Positions 16,239 to 25,113 of a stretch of DNA of 64,000 bases are shown in pieces; within the stretch, counting starts at the first letter, position 1; every line of letters starts with the position of its first letter. The stretch is from Lachnospiraceae bacterium. GTDB lineage: Bacteria > Bacillota > Clostridia > Lachnospirales > Lachnospiraceae. The translations under genes were made by a program, and so were the position numbers. The stretch spans positions 1-64,000 of the forward strand of contig JAGAQJ010000026.1 in assembly GCA_017622845.1 (NCBI GenBank). Direction: 5' to 3'. Below the pieces are notes generated by a model, which saw only the letters and a list, made by a program, of their open reading frames with translations, did not search any database and had not been told where the DNA came from.

Positions 16239-17465
16239 ATGGCAAAGGAAAGAGAACGGCAGACAAGGAAAGACCAAAAAGGACGCATTTTGAAGAAAGG
16301 AGAAGGACAGGACAAGAACGGACGGTACTATTATGTGTATGTGGACGCATCGGGAAAGAGGAAGCGTATCTACAATATGGATTTGATAGAGCTTAGGGAA
16401 ACAGAACAGGCAATACAGAGGGATATCAAAGACGGCATAGACATTAATACAGCCAAACGGACGTTGAATGAACAGTTCGCAATATATTTGGCAACAAAGG
16501 AAATCAGGAACACTACAAAAGCAGACTATATGTCATTGTGGAACAGGTGTGTCAAAGATGATATCGGAAAGCGCAAATTGATTAATATAAAAAAATCAGA
16601 CCTGCAGATATTCTTTAAAAAGCTGTCAGACAAAGGCTATTCAAATAACACCATAAAAATGTATTGCAACAATCTGATACACCCGACATTAGAGCTTGCT
16701 CTTGATGATGACATTATCCGTAAGAATCCGGCAAAAGGGTGTATGAAGGAATATAACAGCGGTTCCAAGACTAAAGATGCTTTAACCGTGGCAGAGCAGC
16801 AGAGCTTTCTTGAATATGTAGAGAACTCAAAGACATTTGATATATATTACCCATTGTTCACTGTGATGTTTTCAACTGCCTGCAGGTGCGGTGAAATTAT
16901 CGGACTTACATGGAATGACATAGACTTTAAATCCGGATATATCTCAATCAATCACCAGTTAGTATACAAGAATTGTGGTGGCGGCTGTAAATTTTATTGT
17001 GCAGAGCCGAAGACGGAATCAGGAAAACGCGAAATCCCAATAACAAAGAAATGCTGTAAAGCGCTGATACGGCAAAAGGAGATACAGATGTCACTGGGAA
17101 TAGACCATCATAAGCAGACAGCAGGACTTTCAAATTTTGTGTTTACTACATCTAACAGCACGCCATACATGCCAACAAGCATTAATAATTTGCTAAAAAA
17201 CATTGTAAACCAGTATAACAGGAAGGAGGAGGAAAGTGCCAAGAAGGAAAAGAGATGTGCTCATCTGCTGCCGCATATTTCATGCCATAGTTTTAGACAT
17301 ACAGGCTGCACAAGGCTTGCCGAAAATAACATAGACCCTAAGACGCTGCAGGAGTTCATGGGGCATGCTGATATAAGTGTAACAATGAATGTGTATAATC
17401 ATGTGGATAAAGATAGAATGAAAAGAGAGCTTGAAAAAGCAGAACTTAAAAGCGGTATTATTTAG
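16239..17465 (+). CDS. int: Tyrosine integrase of the Tn916 type
   Basis: The 408-residue product has a basic N-terminal arm-binding domain (RYYYVYVDASGKRKRIY), a core-binding SAM-like domain (about 75-165) and a catalytic domain with Arg216 (ACRCGEI), Lys263, His350-x-x-Arg353 (CHSFRH), His376 (GHADI) and nucleophile Tyr386. A Cys-rich insertion (NCGGGCKFYC) lies near 246-254. AAAAGGAG precedes the ATG. Being 140 bases from the right att repeat, it is almost certainly the enzyme that inserted the element into the fur gene. Confidence 0.95.
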   Translation: MAKERERQTRKDQKGRILKKGEGQDKNGRYYYVYVDASGKRKRIYNMDLIELRETEQAIQRDIKDGIDINTAKRTLNEQFAIYLATKEIRNTTKADYMSLWNRCVKDDIGKRKLINIKKSDLQIFFKKLSDKGYSNNTIKMYCNNLIHPTLELALDDDIIRKNPAKGCMKEYNSGSKTKDALTVAEQQSFLEYVENSKTFDIYYPLFTVMFSTACRCGEIIGLTWNDIDFKSGYISINHQLVYKNCGGGCKFYCAEPKTESGKREIPITKKCCKALIRQKEIQMSLGIDHHKQTAGLSNFVFTTSNSTPYMPTSINNLLKNIVNQYNRKEEESAKKEKRCAHLLPHISCHSFRHTGCTRLAENNIDPKTLQEFMGHADISVTMNVYNHVDKDRMKRELEKAELKSGII

Positions 17466-17608
17466 AGTAATTTTATAACAAAATTATAACATAAGAAGTT
17501 ATAAAGTATGAAATGTAATGAAACATGAGGAAAACAGGAAATTCACTTTTGCGCTGTATTTAGAGCTTTTTAGGCATCTTAGAAAATAATAGCAGATATT
17601 AAATTGAG

Positions 17609-17622
17609 TATTTAGATGATAT
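17609..17622 (+). repeat. Right attachment site (attR core)
   Basis: TATTTAGATGATAT, identical to 8260-8273. To its right the sequence continues the fur reading frame in phase; to its left lies element DNA with the arm-like motif TTTTTAGGCAT at 17567. Confidence 0.85.
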
Positions 17623-17707
17623 CACAGAAAAACTGGAAAAGCGCGCGGGGGTAAAAATTGAATCATATGATTTAAAGCTTTTTTATGTCTGCGGCGAATG
17701 CAGGTAA
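17609..17707 (+). pseudogene. PerR-type Fur regulator, detached 3' part
   Basis: From the right att repeat the frame encodes YLDDI then TEKLEKRAGVKIESYDLK and ends FYVCGECR. This is the Fur dimerisation domain with the second structural-zinc Cys pair. It lacks a start codon; a TAA lies in frame at 17600. It completes the 91-residue fragment at 8005 after precise excision. Confidence 0.88.
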
Positions 17708-17798
17708 AATATATGCTCTTAGCCTGTGGGTGTATTGCATAATGATTTCTGCATGACTGAACAAGAACAACATATTTATGTATTAGGAGGAATTTCAT

Positions 17799-18404
17799 AT
17801 GGACAAGAAAGCAATGTACAATTTAACTTATGGGCTGTTTATTTTGACAGCAAAAGAGGGAGACAAGGACAACGGCTGTATCGTCAATACGGTATCACAG
17901 GTTACGACAGAGCCAAACCGTATCGTGGTGGCAGTAAATAAGCAGAATTATACACATGATATGATTGTGCGGACAGGTGTATTTAACGTGTCAATCCTCA
18001 CGGAAAATTCAAAGTTTGATACATACAGGCATTGGGGCTTCCAGAGCGGCGCAGATGTTGACAAGACAGAAGCCATTACTTATCAGAGAGCTGAAAATGG
18101 TGTTATCTATATTGCGGAGGAGACAAATGCATACCTTTCCGCGAAGGTGGTTTCCGCAACGGACCTTGGAACACATACGCTCTTTCTGGCTGATGTGACC
18201 GACGGTGAGGTATTGTCGGGCGACAGCTCTGTAACTTACAGCTACTATCAAAACAACATTAAAACCGCGCCTGTATCCGCTGAGAAGAAAAAGGGCTTTA
18301 TCTGTACAGTCTGCGGATATATCTATGAGGGCGATACGCTTCCGGAAGATTTCGTCTGCCCATGGTGCAAGCATCCGGCATCAGATTTTAAGCCGATTGA
18401 GTAA
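17799..18404 (+). CDS. hrb: High-molecular-weight rubredoxin (flavin reductase domain plus rubredoxin)
   Basis: The product (201 aa) joins an FMN-binding flavin-reductase-like domain (about 1-160; NTVSQVTTEPNRIVVAVNKQ) to a C-terminal rubredoxin (about 163-200) with CTVCGYIYEGD and CPWCKHPASDF as Fe ligands. Such proteins pass electrons from NAD(P)H or ferredoxin systems to flavodiiron proteins or rubrerythrins for oxygen or peroxide reduction in anaerobes. TTAGGAGG precedes the ATG. Before the element inserted, this gene would have followed the perR-type gene directly, the usual setting of a peroxide-stress regulon. Confidence 0.9.
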   Translation: MDKKAMYNLTYGLFILTAKEGDKDNGCIVNTVSQVTTEPNRIVVAVNKQNYTHDMIVRTGVFNVSILTENSKFDTYRHWGFQSGADVDKTEAITYQRAENGVIYIAEETNAYLSAKVVSATDLGTHTLFLADVTDGEVLSGDSSVTYSYYQNNIKTAPVSAEKKKGFICTVCGYIYEGDTLPEDFVCPWCKHPASDFKPIE

Positions 18405-18501
18405 ATTGTGACGACGATTCAGTGTGATGCGAAAGCTGAAATGACATAATCTGAAAATTGCACAGATTGCAAGAAACAGGAAACATTAATATTTATGTGG
18501 G

Positions 18502-18634
18502 GTAATTGTTCAGTACAGCACTACGCACGTGCTGCGGAGTGCGTGAAAATGCGGAAATTGCGTTAGGCATAAGTCACTGCGAAGTGGTTTTGCATGACTT
18601 GATGCTCGTAACTATGAGAGTACTGAATCGTTAC
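18502..18634 (+). repeat. Structured intergenic repeat R1, copy a
   Basis: A 133-bp unit with imperfect inverted ends, GTAATTGTTCAGTAC and GTACTGAATCGTTAC, plus internal hairpins (GCACTACGCAC...GAGTGCGT; CACTGCGAAGTG). About 80 percent identical by eye to the reverse-strand copy at 20832 and to a partial copy at 39524. MITE-like; lies just before the dipeptidase gene. Confidence 0.75.
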
Positions 18635-18671
18635 GATGCTCATAATATAATAAAGGCATTGGGGAGATTGT

Positions 18672-19655
18672 ATGAAAATAGCAGATATGCACTGTGATAC
18701 GATATCGGAAATATGGGAGAGCCGCAAGAGGCAGCGTCCGCAAAAGCTCTGCCAAAATCAACTTCATGTGGATATACAGAAAATGAAAAAGGCAGGATAT
18801 GTACTTCAAAACTTTGCAATGTATATTGACTTAAAAAGGCAGTCAGACCCGTTTGAATATGTGTGTGAGCTGATTGATGTGTTTTATGAGGAGCTTGCGG
18901 AGAATAAAAATGACATCAGTGTCATAAAAACATATCAGGATATCCTTGAAAATGAGAAGCAGGGAAAAATATCTGCAATGATGACCATTGAGGAGGGAGG
19001 CTGCTGCAAGGGAGAGCTTGAGAAGCTGGAAAAGCTGTATCAGCTTGGAGCGCGCATGATGACTCTCACATGGAATTACCCCAATGAGCTTGCTTATCCC
19101 AACATGCTTACTGATGAAAAAGACAGCAATGGATTTTATATCGCAGATTATTCCAGGGGTTTGACGGAAAAAGGCTTTGATTTTATCGAACGAATGGAGG
19201 AGCTGGGAATAATCATCGACGTATCACACCTTTCAGACGCCGGTTTTTGGGACATTGTAAAGCATACAAAAAAGCCTTTCGCTGCAAGCCATTCGAATGC
19301 GCGTGCCCTGTGCGCCCACTCAAGAAATCTTGATGACGATATGATTCAGGCAATTGCCGGCAGGGGCGGAGTGATTGGATTGAACTACTATGGGTGTTTC
19401 CTGAATGAAACCAATGACAGTGATTCCAGCGTATTGAAAATAGCCAGGCACGCACGCCATATCGTTAAGACTGGCGGTATTGCGTGCCTTGGGCTTGGCT
19501 CAGATTTTGACGGGATTGACGGAACGCTTGAGATGGAGGATTGTTCTCAAATGGATAAATTGGTATCCGCGTTGGAAAAGCAGCATTTTACAGGCAGTGA
19601 GATAGACCGGATTTTATATCAGAATGTCCTGAACCTGTATCGCGAGCTTTTGTAG
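18672..19655 (+). CDS. Membrane-dipeptidase-like metallopeptidase (M19)
   Basis: The product (327 aa) matches the renal dipeptidase family, zinc enzymes that split dipeptides. Visible metal-ligand regions are ADMHCDTI (His-x-Asp), the bridging Glu in MTIEEGG, AASHSNARALCAHSRN and the Asp in GLGSDFDGI. No signal peptide is seen, so it is probably cytoplasmic. GGGGAG precedes the ATG. Some family members act on D-amino-acid or proline dipeptides; the substrate is not predictable here. Confidence 0.92.
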   Translation: MKIADMHCDTISEIWESRKRQRPQKLCQNQLHVDIQKMKKAGYVLQNFAMYIDLKRQSDPFEYVCELIDVFYEELAENKNDISVIKTYQDILENEKQGKISAMMTIEEGGCCKGELEKLEKLYQLGARMMTLTWNYPNELAYPNMLTDEKDSNGFYIADYSRGLTEKGFDFIERMEELGIIIDVSHLSDAGFWDIVKHTKKPFAASHSNARALCAHSRNLDDDMIQAIAGRGGVIGLNYYGCFLNETNDSDSSVLKIARHARHIVKTGGIACLGLGSDFDGIDGTLEMEDCSQMDKLVSALEKQHFTGSEIDRILYQNVLNLYRELL

Positions 19656-19744
19656 CGGGCGGCAGGGATATGCATGGGCTTTTGCAGCAGGCGGCAGGGA
19701 TATGGCGCGGGCCTTTGCAGCGGGGCAGCAGGGGGGCTGCGCGT

Positions 19745-20728
19745 TTATGTGTGCTGCATGAGCCGGAGCTGTTTTTGAAGGCGTTCTTTGATGAGTGCGA
19801 TAAAGGAATCCGGCGCGGTGACTTTTACGGCAGGTCCGAAGGACAGGATTTCGATTAACAGCTCGGTTTCCATAGAGGAGTTGTAGTAGATGATGCATTC
19901 CCAGGTATTTTCATCAAGCTGTATGGTGTCCTTATCATAATTTGCAAAGTGGAGCATTGCGCGTTCCAGTGCGTTTCGCTCATTCTTAATTACCATATGT
20001 ACCGGCTCGGCATCACAGTCCTGACGGAGTAAGTCATCTAAGGAGTGCTTGGACATGTCGTCCGCAGTGATGTTGGAGATGACGGCTTGTTCAATGCCGG
20101 AAAGGTTGTAGCGCTCAAGAACAGTTCTTTTTCCGGTGGGGTATTTCAGGGCAATCAGGCGGAAGCGGTTATTTTTTGAGGAATATTCCAGCTTGAGCGG
20201 CAGAGCAGCTTTATGCGAAATTTTCCCCTTAGAGGAATGATAGCGAAAGGCAATTGCATGTCTGTCTTTGATGGCTCTTATGATGAGTCTGAAATTCTGC
20301 TGATAGTCAGTTGACGTGTAATCATCACCGTTGTCAAAGCGGTCATAATAATAAAAATCATCGGGATGAAATAAGGGGTCGACCTCCGACAATGCCGCCT
20401 GCAGCTCTGACAGCGCATCAGGATTGAAAAATAATTGTATGCGTGTATCTGACAGCAGCGCCTTGAGCCATCTTTTCTGAAGTAAGGTGGCTGGCATATG
20501 GGGCGCGTGTGACAGGCGTGAGGTATAGCCGTCAGAGCTTGTTTTTTTCAGAAAGCTCCACTCGCCCGAGCATAGCTTTGGAAGGATGGACAGACTGCTT
20601 TCTGCAAAGCCCTTTTTATCACAGATGCGAAGCATTTCCTGTTTTGATATGACACTTGTGTCAGATTTTGACAGGATATCCGACACAATCTGATAATAGC
20701 ATCCGTATATTTCTGAAAAAAGTTCCAT
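19745..20728 (-). CDS. WYL-domain transcriptional regulator
   Basis: The product (327 aa from this start) begins MELFSEIYGCYYQIV, followed by a winged-helix-like region, and has a WYL domain (about 170-260; IRAIKDRHAIAFRYHSS ... LERYNLSGIEQAVI) and a C-terminal WCX-type extension. WYL proteins bind nucleic-acid or small ligands and act as transcription factors. The frame stays open to an ATG at 20821, but that start has no ribosome site and abuts repeat R1b. It probably forms a unit with the WYL gene upstream. Confidence 0.82.
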   Translation of the reverse strand: MELFSEIYGCYYQIVSDILSKSDTSVISKQEMLRICDKKGFAESSLSILPKLCSGEWSFLKKTSSDGYTSRLSHAPHMPATLLQKRWLKALLSDTRIQLFFNPDALSELQAALSEVDPLFHPDDFYYYDRFDNGDDYTSTDYQQNFRLIIRAIKDRHAIAFRYHSSKGKISHKAALPLKLEYSSKNNRFRLIALKYPTGKRTVLERYNLSGIEQAVISNITADDMSKHSLDDLLRQDCDAEPVHMVIKNERNALERAMLHFANYDKDTIQLDENTWECIIYYNSSMETELLIEILSFGPAVKVTAPDSFIALIKERLQKQLRLMQHT

Positions 20729-20831
20729 AATCTGCACCAAGCCTTTCTTTTCCGCCTGCAGAAATGGTAACAGGAGACCGAAGGCTGAACTGCTGCCGGA
20801 ACTGCAAAGCGATTTCATCATAACTGTGTTC

Positions 20832-20965
20832 GTAATGATTCAGTACCCTCATAGTTACGGGCATCAAGTCATGAAAAATCCCTTCGTGGTGACTTGAGGT
20901 CTAACACAATTTACGCATTCTGACGCACTCTGCAGCAAGTGCGTAGTGCAGTACTGAACGATTAT
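20832..20965 (-). repeat. Structured intergenic repeat R1, copy b
   Basis: A 134-bp copy of R1 in reverse orientation between the two WYL genes, with ends GTAATGATTCAGTAC and GTACTGAACGATTAT. The arm sequences differ from copy a, yet hairpins such as GCACTACGCACTTGCTGC remain possible. Confidence 0.75.
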
Positions 20966-21065
20966 CCTTGTTTCTGTTTCTGACTCTTCGACCTCAGCCA
21001 TCGAAATTACATGGTCTGAGGCGTGTTGTCCCCTGTACACTGACGCTAATAATGTCTGATTACTT

Positions 21066-22340
21066 TCAACGCGGAGGTGAAACATCACCATCAATATCAT
21101 ACATTTTTGCCATCTGGCTGATATCGCGGTAGAATTTCGTGCGGAGAAATTCATTGTTTGTCTCAAATGAGATAATGCGTCCGATAAAGGTCTTAATCCA
21201 GGGCATCATCTCATTGCCGTCAAATACCTGAATTTCATAGGTGTATGTATTGTCGCCGATACGCGTGATTTTGCCGCCGCGCCCTTCTGTCTCAAGACGT
21301 GTCAGGATATACTGCTCATACGGCTCTCTGATGGAGAGCGTAAGCTTTATCTCATCAAGGACATGAGAACCGCCGAAGGACATGCCAAAGCAGTGGGGAA
21401 GATTATCCGTGAGTTTCTGAAGGTAGTAGTTGTAATCAGTATTTTCTGACATTAGTGTCACTTTTTTGATATGGTCAATTCTGATATTAAAAAAGCGTCT
21501 GTCCTCAATCTTGTATACACATAGAAAGCGCCTTCCGGTTCTGGTGCTTACAAAAATGCGCAGGGGCAGACAGGAAAGGCTTTGCACTTGTCTGAGTGCT
21601 GACGGGTGATTCTTAAGCGGCTTGCTGCTTTGATATTTCAACGATACAGACCGATGCTCTCTCATGGCGCCTAATATCGAAAGCAAAATCTCGTCATCCA
21701 GTGTATGTGCAAAGTATCCGTGTTTTATCAAGAACAAATGATTGTCTGTCCCTCTGCTTTTCATCAGGGAGTATCCCACAAAGCCGACAGGAGCATCAAG
21801 CTGGTAAAAGCACAGGCAATTGTCCAGGGCTTCGGCTGCCCCGGGTGACAGTGTGATATCCTGTGAAAGGGTATAAAGCAGCTTTTTTCCCTGCTTTTTT
21901 GCAGTAAAAATTCCCTCTGCCGTATATTCATTTGCTTTTTTGCGGACAAGCTGCGGCTCGATATCTTCGCCGAAGCGGTCGAAAATGCTGTCGGACAGCT
22001 CATCGGCAGTCATTTCCGTATTATCCTGAAGTACATCAATCAGATAAAAATGGAGCCGGATATCGTTATCCGTAAAGCTTTTGGCTTCAAAAACCTTGAA
22101 TAGCGGGTTGGTGGAAAGCATATTGGTATTGAGGGACAAATATACATTCTTGACATTTCCCCGGTAACCGCTTTTTATATACGGGGTAAGCCAGCTCTCG
22201 ATACGGCGGCGCTCGTTATCATAGGTACGGGCGCTTCTTCGAATAAAATCCTCACGGGATTTGAAGCCATAGATATAAAAGTCGCGGACATACTCACGGC
22301 TTTTTGACAATGTCTTGACCAGTTCCCTGAATTCTGACAT
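21066..22340 (-). CDS. WYL-domain protein, second of a pair
   Basis: The product (424 aa) has an N-terminal helical/HTH region (about 1-190), a WYL domain (about 225-310; REHRSVSLKYQSSKP ... FNIRIDHIKKVTLM) and a C-terminal extension ending in FYRDISQMAKMYDI. It is translated from an ATG with AAGGAG eight bases before it. It lies directly upstream of the other WYL gene on the same strand; adjacent WYL pairs often form heteromeric regulators, and some control defence or DNA-damage genes. No target is evident. Confidence 0.85.
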   Translation of the reverse strand: MSEFRELVKTLSKSREYVRDFYIYGFKSREDFIRRSARTYDNERRRIESWLTPYIKSGYRGNVKNVYLSLNTNMLSTNPLFKVFEAKSFTDNDIRLHFYLIDVLQDNTEMTADELSDSIFDRFGEDIEPQLVRKKANEYTAEGIFTAKKQGKKLLYTLSQDITLSPGAAEALDNCLCFYQLDAPVGFVGYSLMKSRGTDNHLFLIKHGYFAHTLDDEILLSILGAMREHRSVSLKYQSSKPLKNHPSALRQVQSLSCLPLRIFVSTRTGRRFLCVYKIEDRRFFNIRIDHIKKVTLMSENTDYNYYLQKLTDNLPHCFGMSFGGSHVLDEIKLTLSIREPYEQYILTRLETEGRGGKITRIGDNTYTYEIQVFDGNEMMPWIKTFIGRIISFETNNEFLRTKFYRDISQMAKMYDIDGDVSPPR

Positions 22341-22404
22341 GGTTAATCTCCTTATTATGCTGAACTGTTACTCTGAGGGTATATTTCGGCTGCAGCGTTC
22401 CGCA

Positions 22405-24546
22405 TTAGTTTTTGTTTTTTAAATGAAATCTGCTTACCAATTCATGCAAGCGCTCTGACTGCTGCGACAATTCCTCGCTTGTTGCGGCGCTTTCCTGTGC
22501 CGCAGAGGTATTTGACTGCACTACGCCGGAAATTAAATCCATATTTTTCGTAAGCTCCTGCAGCGTCAGCTTTTGATTTTGGGAAGCAACACTGATCTTT
22601 TCTATGGCAGTAAGCGTCTCTCTGGTCCCCTCCACTACGCTGACAAGAGATTTCGCAGTATTATCGGCAATGACCGTGCCGTTTTGGACAGCCTCAAGGG
22701 AGTGTCCTATCAGTGTGGTCGTCTGCTTCACTGCTTCTGCACTCTTTGTTGCCAAATCACGTATTTCGTCTGCTACTACGGCAAAGCCTTTTCCGGCCTC
22801 TCCGGCTCTTGCCGCTTCTATGGAAGCATTGAGCGAAAGCAGATTGGTCTGCGAAGCAATATCCTCAATCGTTTTAATAATCTTTTCAATTCCTGCTGAG
22901 GCATCGCGAATGTCGTCCATAGCGTCGATGAGCCGGCTCATCTCGTTATTGCTTGCCTCCAATCTCTGACTTACCATCACAACATTTTCGTTTACCGTCT
23001 GCGCATCATCGGCATTTGCCCGTACATCCTGGGAGAGACTCTCTATGGATACTGCAAGCTCGTCAATTGCTGACGCCTGCTCGGCGGCTCCCTCTGAAAG
23101 CAGGCGCGCACCGGTGGAAACGCTCTCGGAACCTGATTTTACTTCATCTGCTGATATTATAATTTCGTGAAGCGTGTCATTCAGAGAATCTACAATCTTC
23201 TCAATCGACGTTTGAATCGGCACAAAATCCCCGATATAGTTCTGCTGAATAGAGATATCCATATTATTTTCCGCCATTACGGATAGCTGCTGTGAAATGT
23301 CCTGTACATACCTGTCCATGGTAGTGCTTATATGGTTAATTGCCCTTGCCATGCGTCCAAGCTCATCATCGGTATCGACTGCAACATTTATCTTTAAATT
23401 TCCTGCCTCCAGCTTGGAAGTTCCATTCATAATCTCCTGAACCGGCTCCAGGTACTTTTCAATGACCCGGTAAATTACATATAACAGCAGGATACCAAAT
23501 ACAATTACAACCAATATCAGCTTCAGGGTGTCCTTTATAATAGACAGATAAAATTCACTCTTGTTGATGACCGTATATAAGGTCCAATAATTCCCGCTTT
23601 TCATTCGAAGCGGAACAGTAACGGAAATGCCGCTTCTGCCCGTTGCAGAATTGGTGCTCCGTCTGCTGATAACGGACAGGCTGTTTGCAGACTCGCCCTC
23701 CGGCAGTTCTTTAAGCTTCTGCGCATCTGCTGCAATCTCATCATATCCTGCCGCGGAAGCAGGCTCACCCACCAATGAAGGATTGGCGGTATCCAGAAGA
23801 ATCGTTGCGTCCTCTGCAAGGGCTACCATATGTGTAGACGTATAGCCGGTTTCCGCATACCGCTGGTTTTGCATATCCGCCAGTGCCAAATCACAGCCTG
23901 CCACACCGAAAAAGTTTCCATCCGCATCATAGACAGGCGCGATAATGCTTATCATCATAATGTCTTTTCCCTGCAGCTCATATACATAGGGTTCCATGAC
24001 GTAAGGCTCACCGGTAGCCTTTATCTGCATATAATATTCTTTTTCAAAATTGTCGAAAGCGTCTTCATGCTTTTCAAAGGTAATGCCTGTTCCGCTCTCA
24101 TCCGGATAGGCAATCGCTTCGTACGCGATATCCTTTTTATGCTCGCTGTACGGTCTGCCGTCTGCATCGGCAATCACATTCTGCTCAAAATAAGCAAACA
24201 CCGTGGTAAAATTCTCGTTTCCGTTCAAAAAGCCTGCTAATGCATTATCAATCGCTTCTCTCTGCTCTTCGGGAGCAATCGCAGAGATATTTTTCAGGGA
24301 ATTTGCAAATCCCATTGCCTCGCCATATGCGCTGTCAATGTTATTTTCAATCAGAAATGCATTCTGATAAGCTACTGACACTAACTTTTCATTCGTGTTT
24401 TTCGTCAGAGAGCTTGCCGAAATAAAACCTGCGATAATTACAATCAGTGCAAACATGACTGCGACTAAAACAATCAGCTTGGAAATAATTTTTTTGCTCA
24501 GCCCGTTAAAAGACGCAGCCTCTGTTTCCTCTTGATTCTGTAACAT
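22405..24546 (-). CDS. Cache-domain methyl-accepting chemotaxis protein
   Basis: The product (713 aa) has a membrane helix at about 23-47, a large extracellular double-Cache sensor (about 50-320; YMQIKATGEPYVMEPYVYEL, MMISIIAPVYDADGNFFGV), a second membrane helix at about 338-360, a HAMP domain and a methyl-accepting coiled coil with tip LLSLNASIEAARAGEAGKGF. Double-Cache receptors usually bind amino acids or organic acids. The strong start has AGGAGG upstream. It ends NKN without a CheR-docking pentapeptide. Confidence 0.93.
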   Translation of the reverse strand: MLQNQEETEAASFNGLSKKIISKLIVLVAVMFALIVIIAGFISASSLTKNTNEKLVSVAYQNAFLIENNIDSAYGEAMGFANSLKNISAIAPEEQREAIDNALAGFLNGNENFTTVFAYFEQNVIADADGRPYSEHKKDIAYEAIAYPDESGTGITFEKHEDAFDNFEKEYYMQIKATGEPYVMEPYVYELQGKDIMMISIIAPVYDADGNFFGVAGCDLALADMQNQRYAETGYTSTHMVALAEDATILLDTANPSLVGEPASAAGYDEIAADAQKLKELPEGESANSLSVISRRSTNSATGRSGISVTVPLRMKSGNYWTLYTVINKSEFYLSIIKDTLKLILVVIVFGILLLYVIYRVIEKYLEPVQEIMNGTSKLEAGNLKINVAVDTDDELGRMARAINHISTTMDRYVQDISQQLSVMAENNMDISIQQNYIGDFVPIQTSIEKIVDSLNDTLHEIIISADEVKSGSESVSTGARLLSEGAAEQASAIDELAVSIESLSQDVRANADDAQTVNENVVMVSQRLEASNNEMSRLIDAMDDIRDASAGIEKIIKTIEDIASQTNLLSLNASIEAARAGEAGKGFAVVADEIRDLATKSAEAVKQTTTLIGHSLEAVQNGTVIADNTAKSLVSVVEGTRETLTAIEKISVASQNQKLTLQELTKNMDLISGVVQSNTSAAQESAATSEELSQQSERLHELVSRFHLKNKN

Positions 24547-24644
24547 AAAAATCTCCTCCTTGAATAACCATTAAAATACTGATAATATTTTAGTAGCCGT
24601 ATAAGTAAAAGTCAATTTCTATCTCACTGATTTTTCCTATAAAC

Positions 24645-24690
24645 GGAACAGTTCAGCCTTATGGATTTGACAACTGTTCATTGAAACCCT
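24645..24690 (+). repeat. Fragment of structured repeat R3
   Basis: GGAACAGTTCAGCCTTATGGATT matches one end of the R3 unit at 55806. The rest of the unit is missing or diverged. Confidence 0.4.
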
Positions 24691-24754
24691 TGGGATTTGT
24701 AAAGACTTCCGGAAAGTAAGCAGCATGTAAATAACATTTTTGGAGGATACGATT

Positions 24755-25102
24755 ATGGTTGAAAAAGATGACTGGAGATTGTTGAAAGATGTTGATTTTC
24801 TAAAAAAAGCGAAAATAAATCCAACAGATGGACAAGAAATTTTCAAACATGCACCATATCTGAAGCGGTGTGAATTTTGCTTAGAACCGGTGCAGAACGA
24901 CTCAAATCAATGGTGGTTTATCCCCCATGATTTATCATGCTGCATTTGTGAAAAGTGTTATAAGGACTTTCATGAAGAGTTTGAATGGGAAAAGCTCGAT
25001 GGGTGGGACATTGAATGGAGACTGGAGCAGTCTGGACGAAAAGAAGCAGGAGACAGCAGCTCTGCGGAAACGGCATGTCGATATACGGGAAAAGAAATCT
25101 GA
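24755..25102 (+). CDS. Hypothetical protein with zinc-ribbon-like Cys pairs
   Basis: The product (115 aa) starts at an ATG preceded by GGAGG. The middle has CEFCLEPV and CCICEKCYKDF, which could bind one zinc ion. The first 35 residues resemble a helical cap (DWRLLKDVDFLKKAKINPTD). No larger family was recognised. It converges on the LysR gene with 11 bases between them. Confidence 0.65.
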   Translation: MVEKDDWRLLKDVDFLKKAKINPTDGQEIFKHAPYLKRCEFCLEPVQNDSNQWWFIPHDLSCCICEKCYKDFHEEFEWEKLDGWDIEWRLEQSGRKEAGDSSSAETACRYTGKEI

Positions 25103-25113
25103 TACGCATCAGA

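Larger units (their letters stand above)
8260..17622 (+). mobile_element. 9.35-kb integrative element inserted in a fur/perR gene
   Basis: A 14-bp perfect direct repeat, TATTTAGATGATAT, lies at 8260-8273 and 17609-17622, in the same codon phase of the fur gene on both sides. Between the copies are an integrase next to the right end, a putative excisionase, an HUH Rep protein, a CI-like repressor, a sigma factor and many small genes. Shared arm-like motifs lie inside both ends: TTTTAGGCAT (8311, 17568) and TTATAACATAAG (8357, 17484). No capsid, portal, relaxosome or conjugation genes were seen, so it is likely an integrated replicon or a mobilisable/satellite element. Confidence 0.88.
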
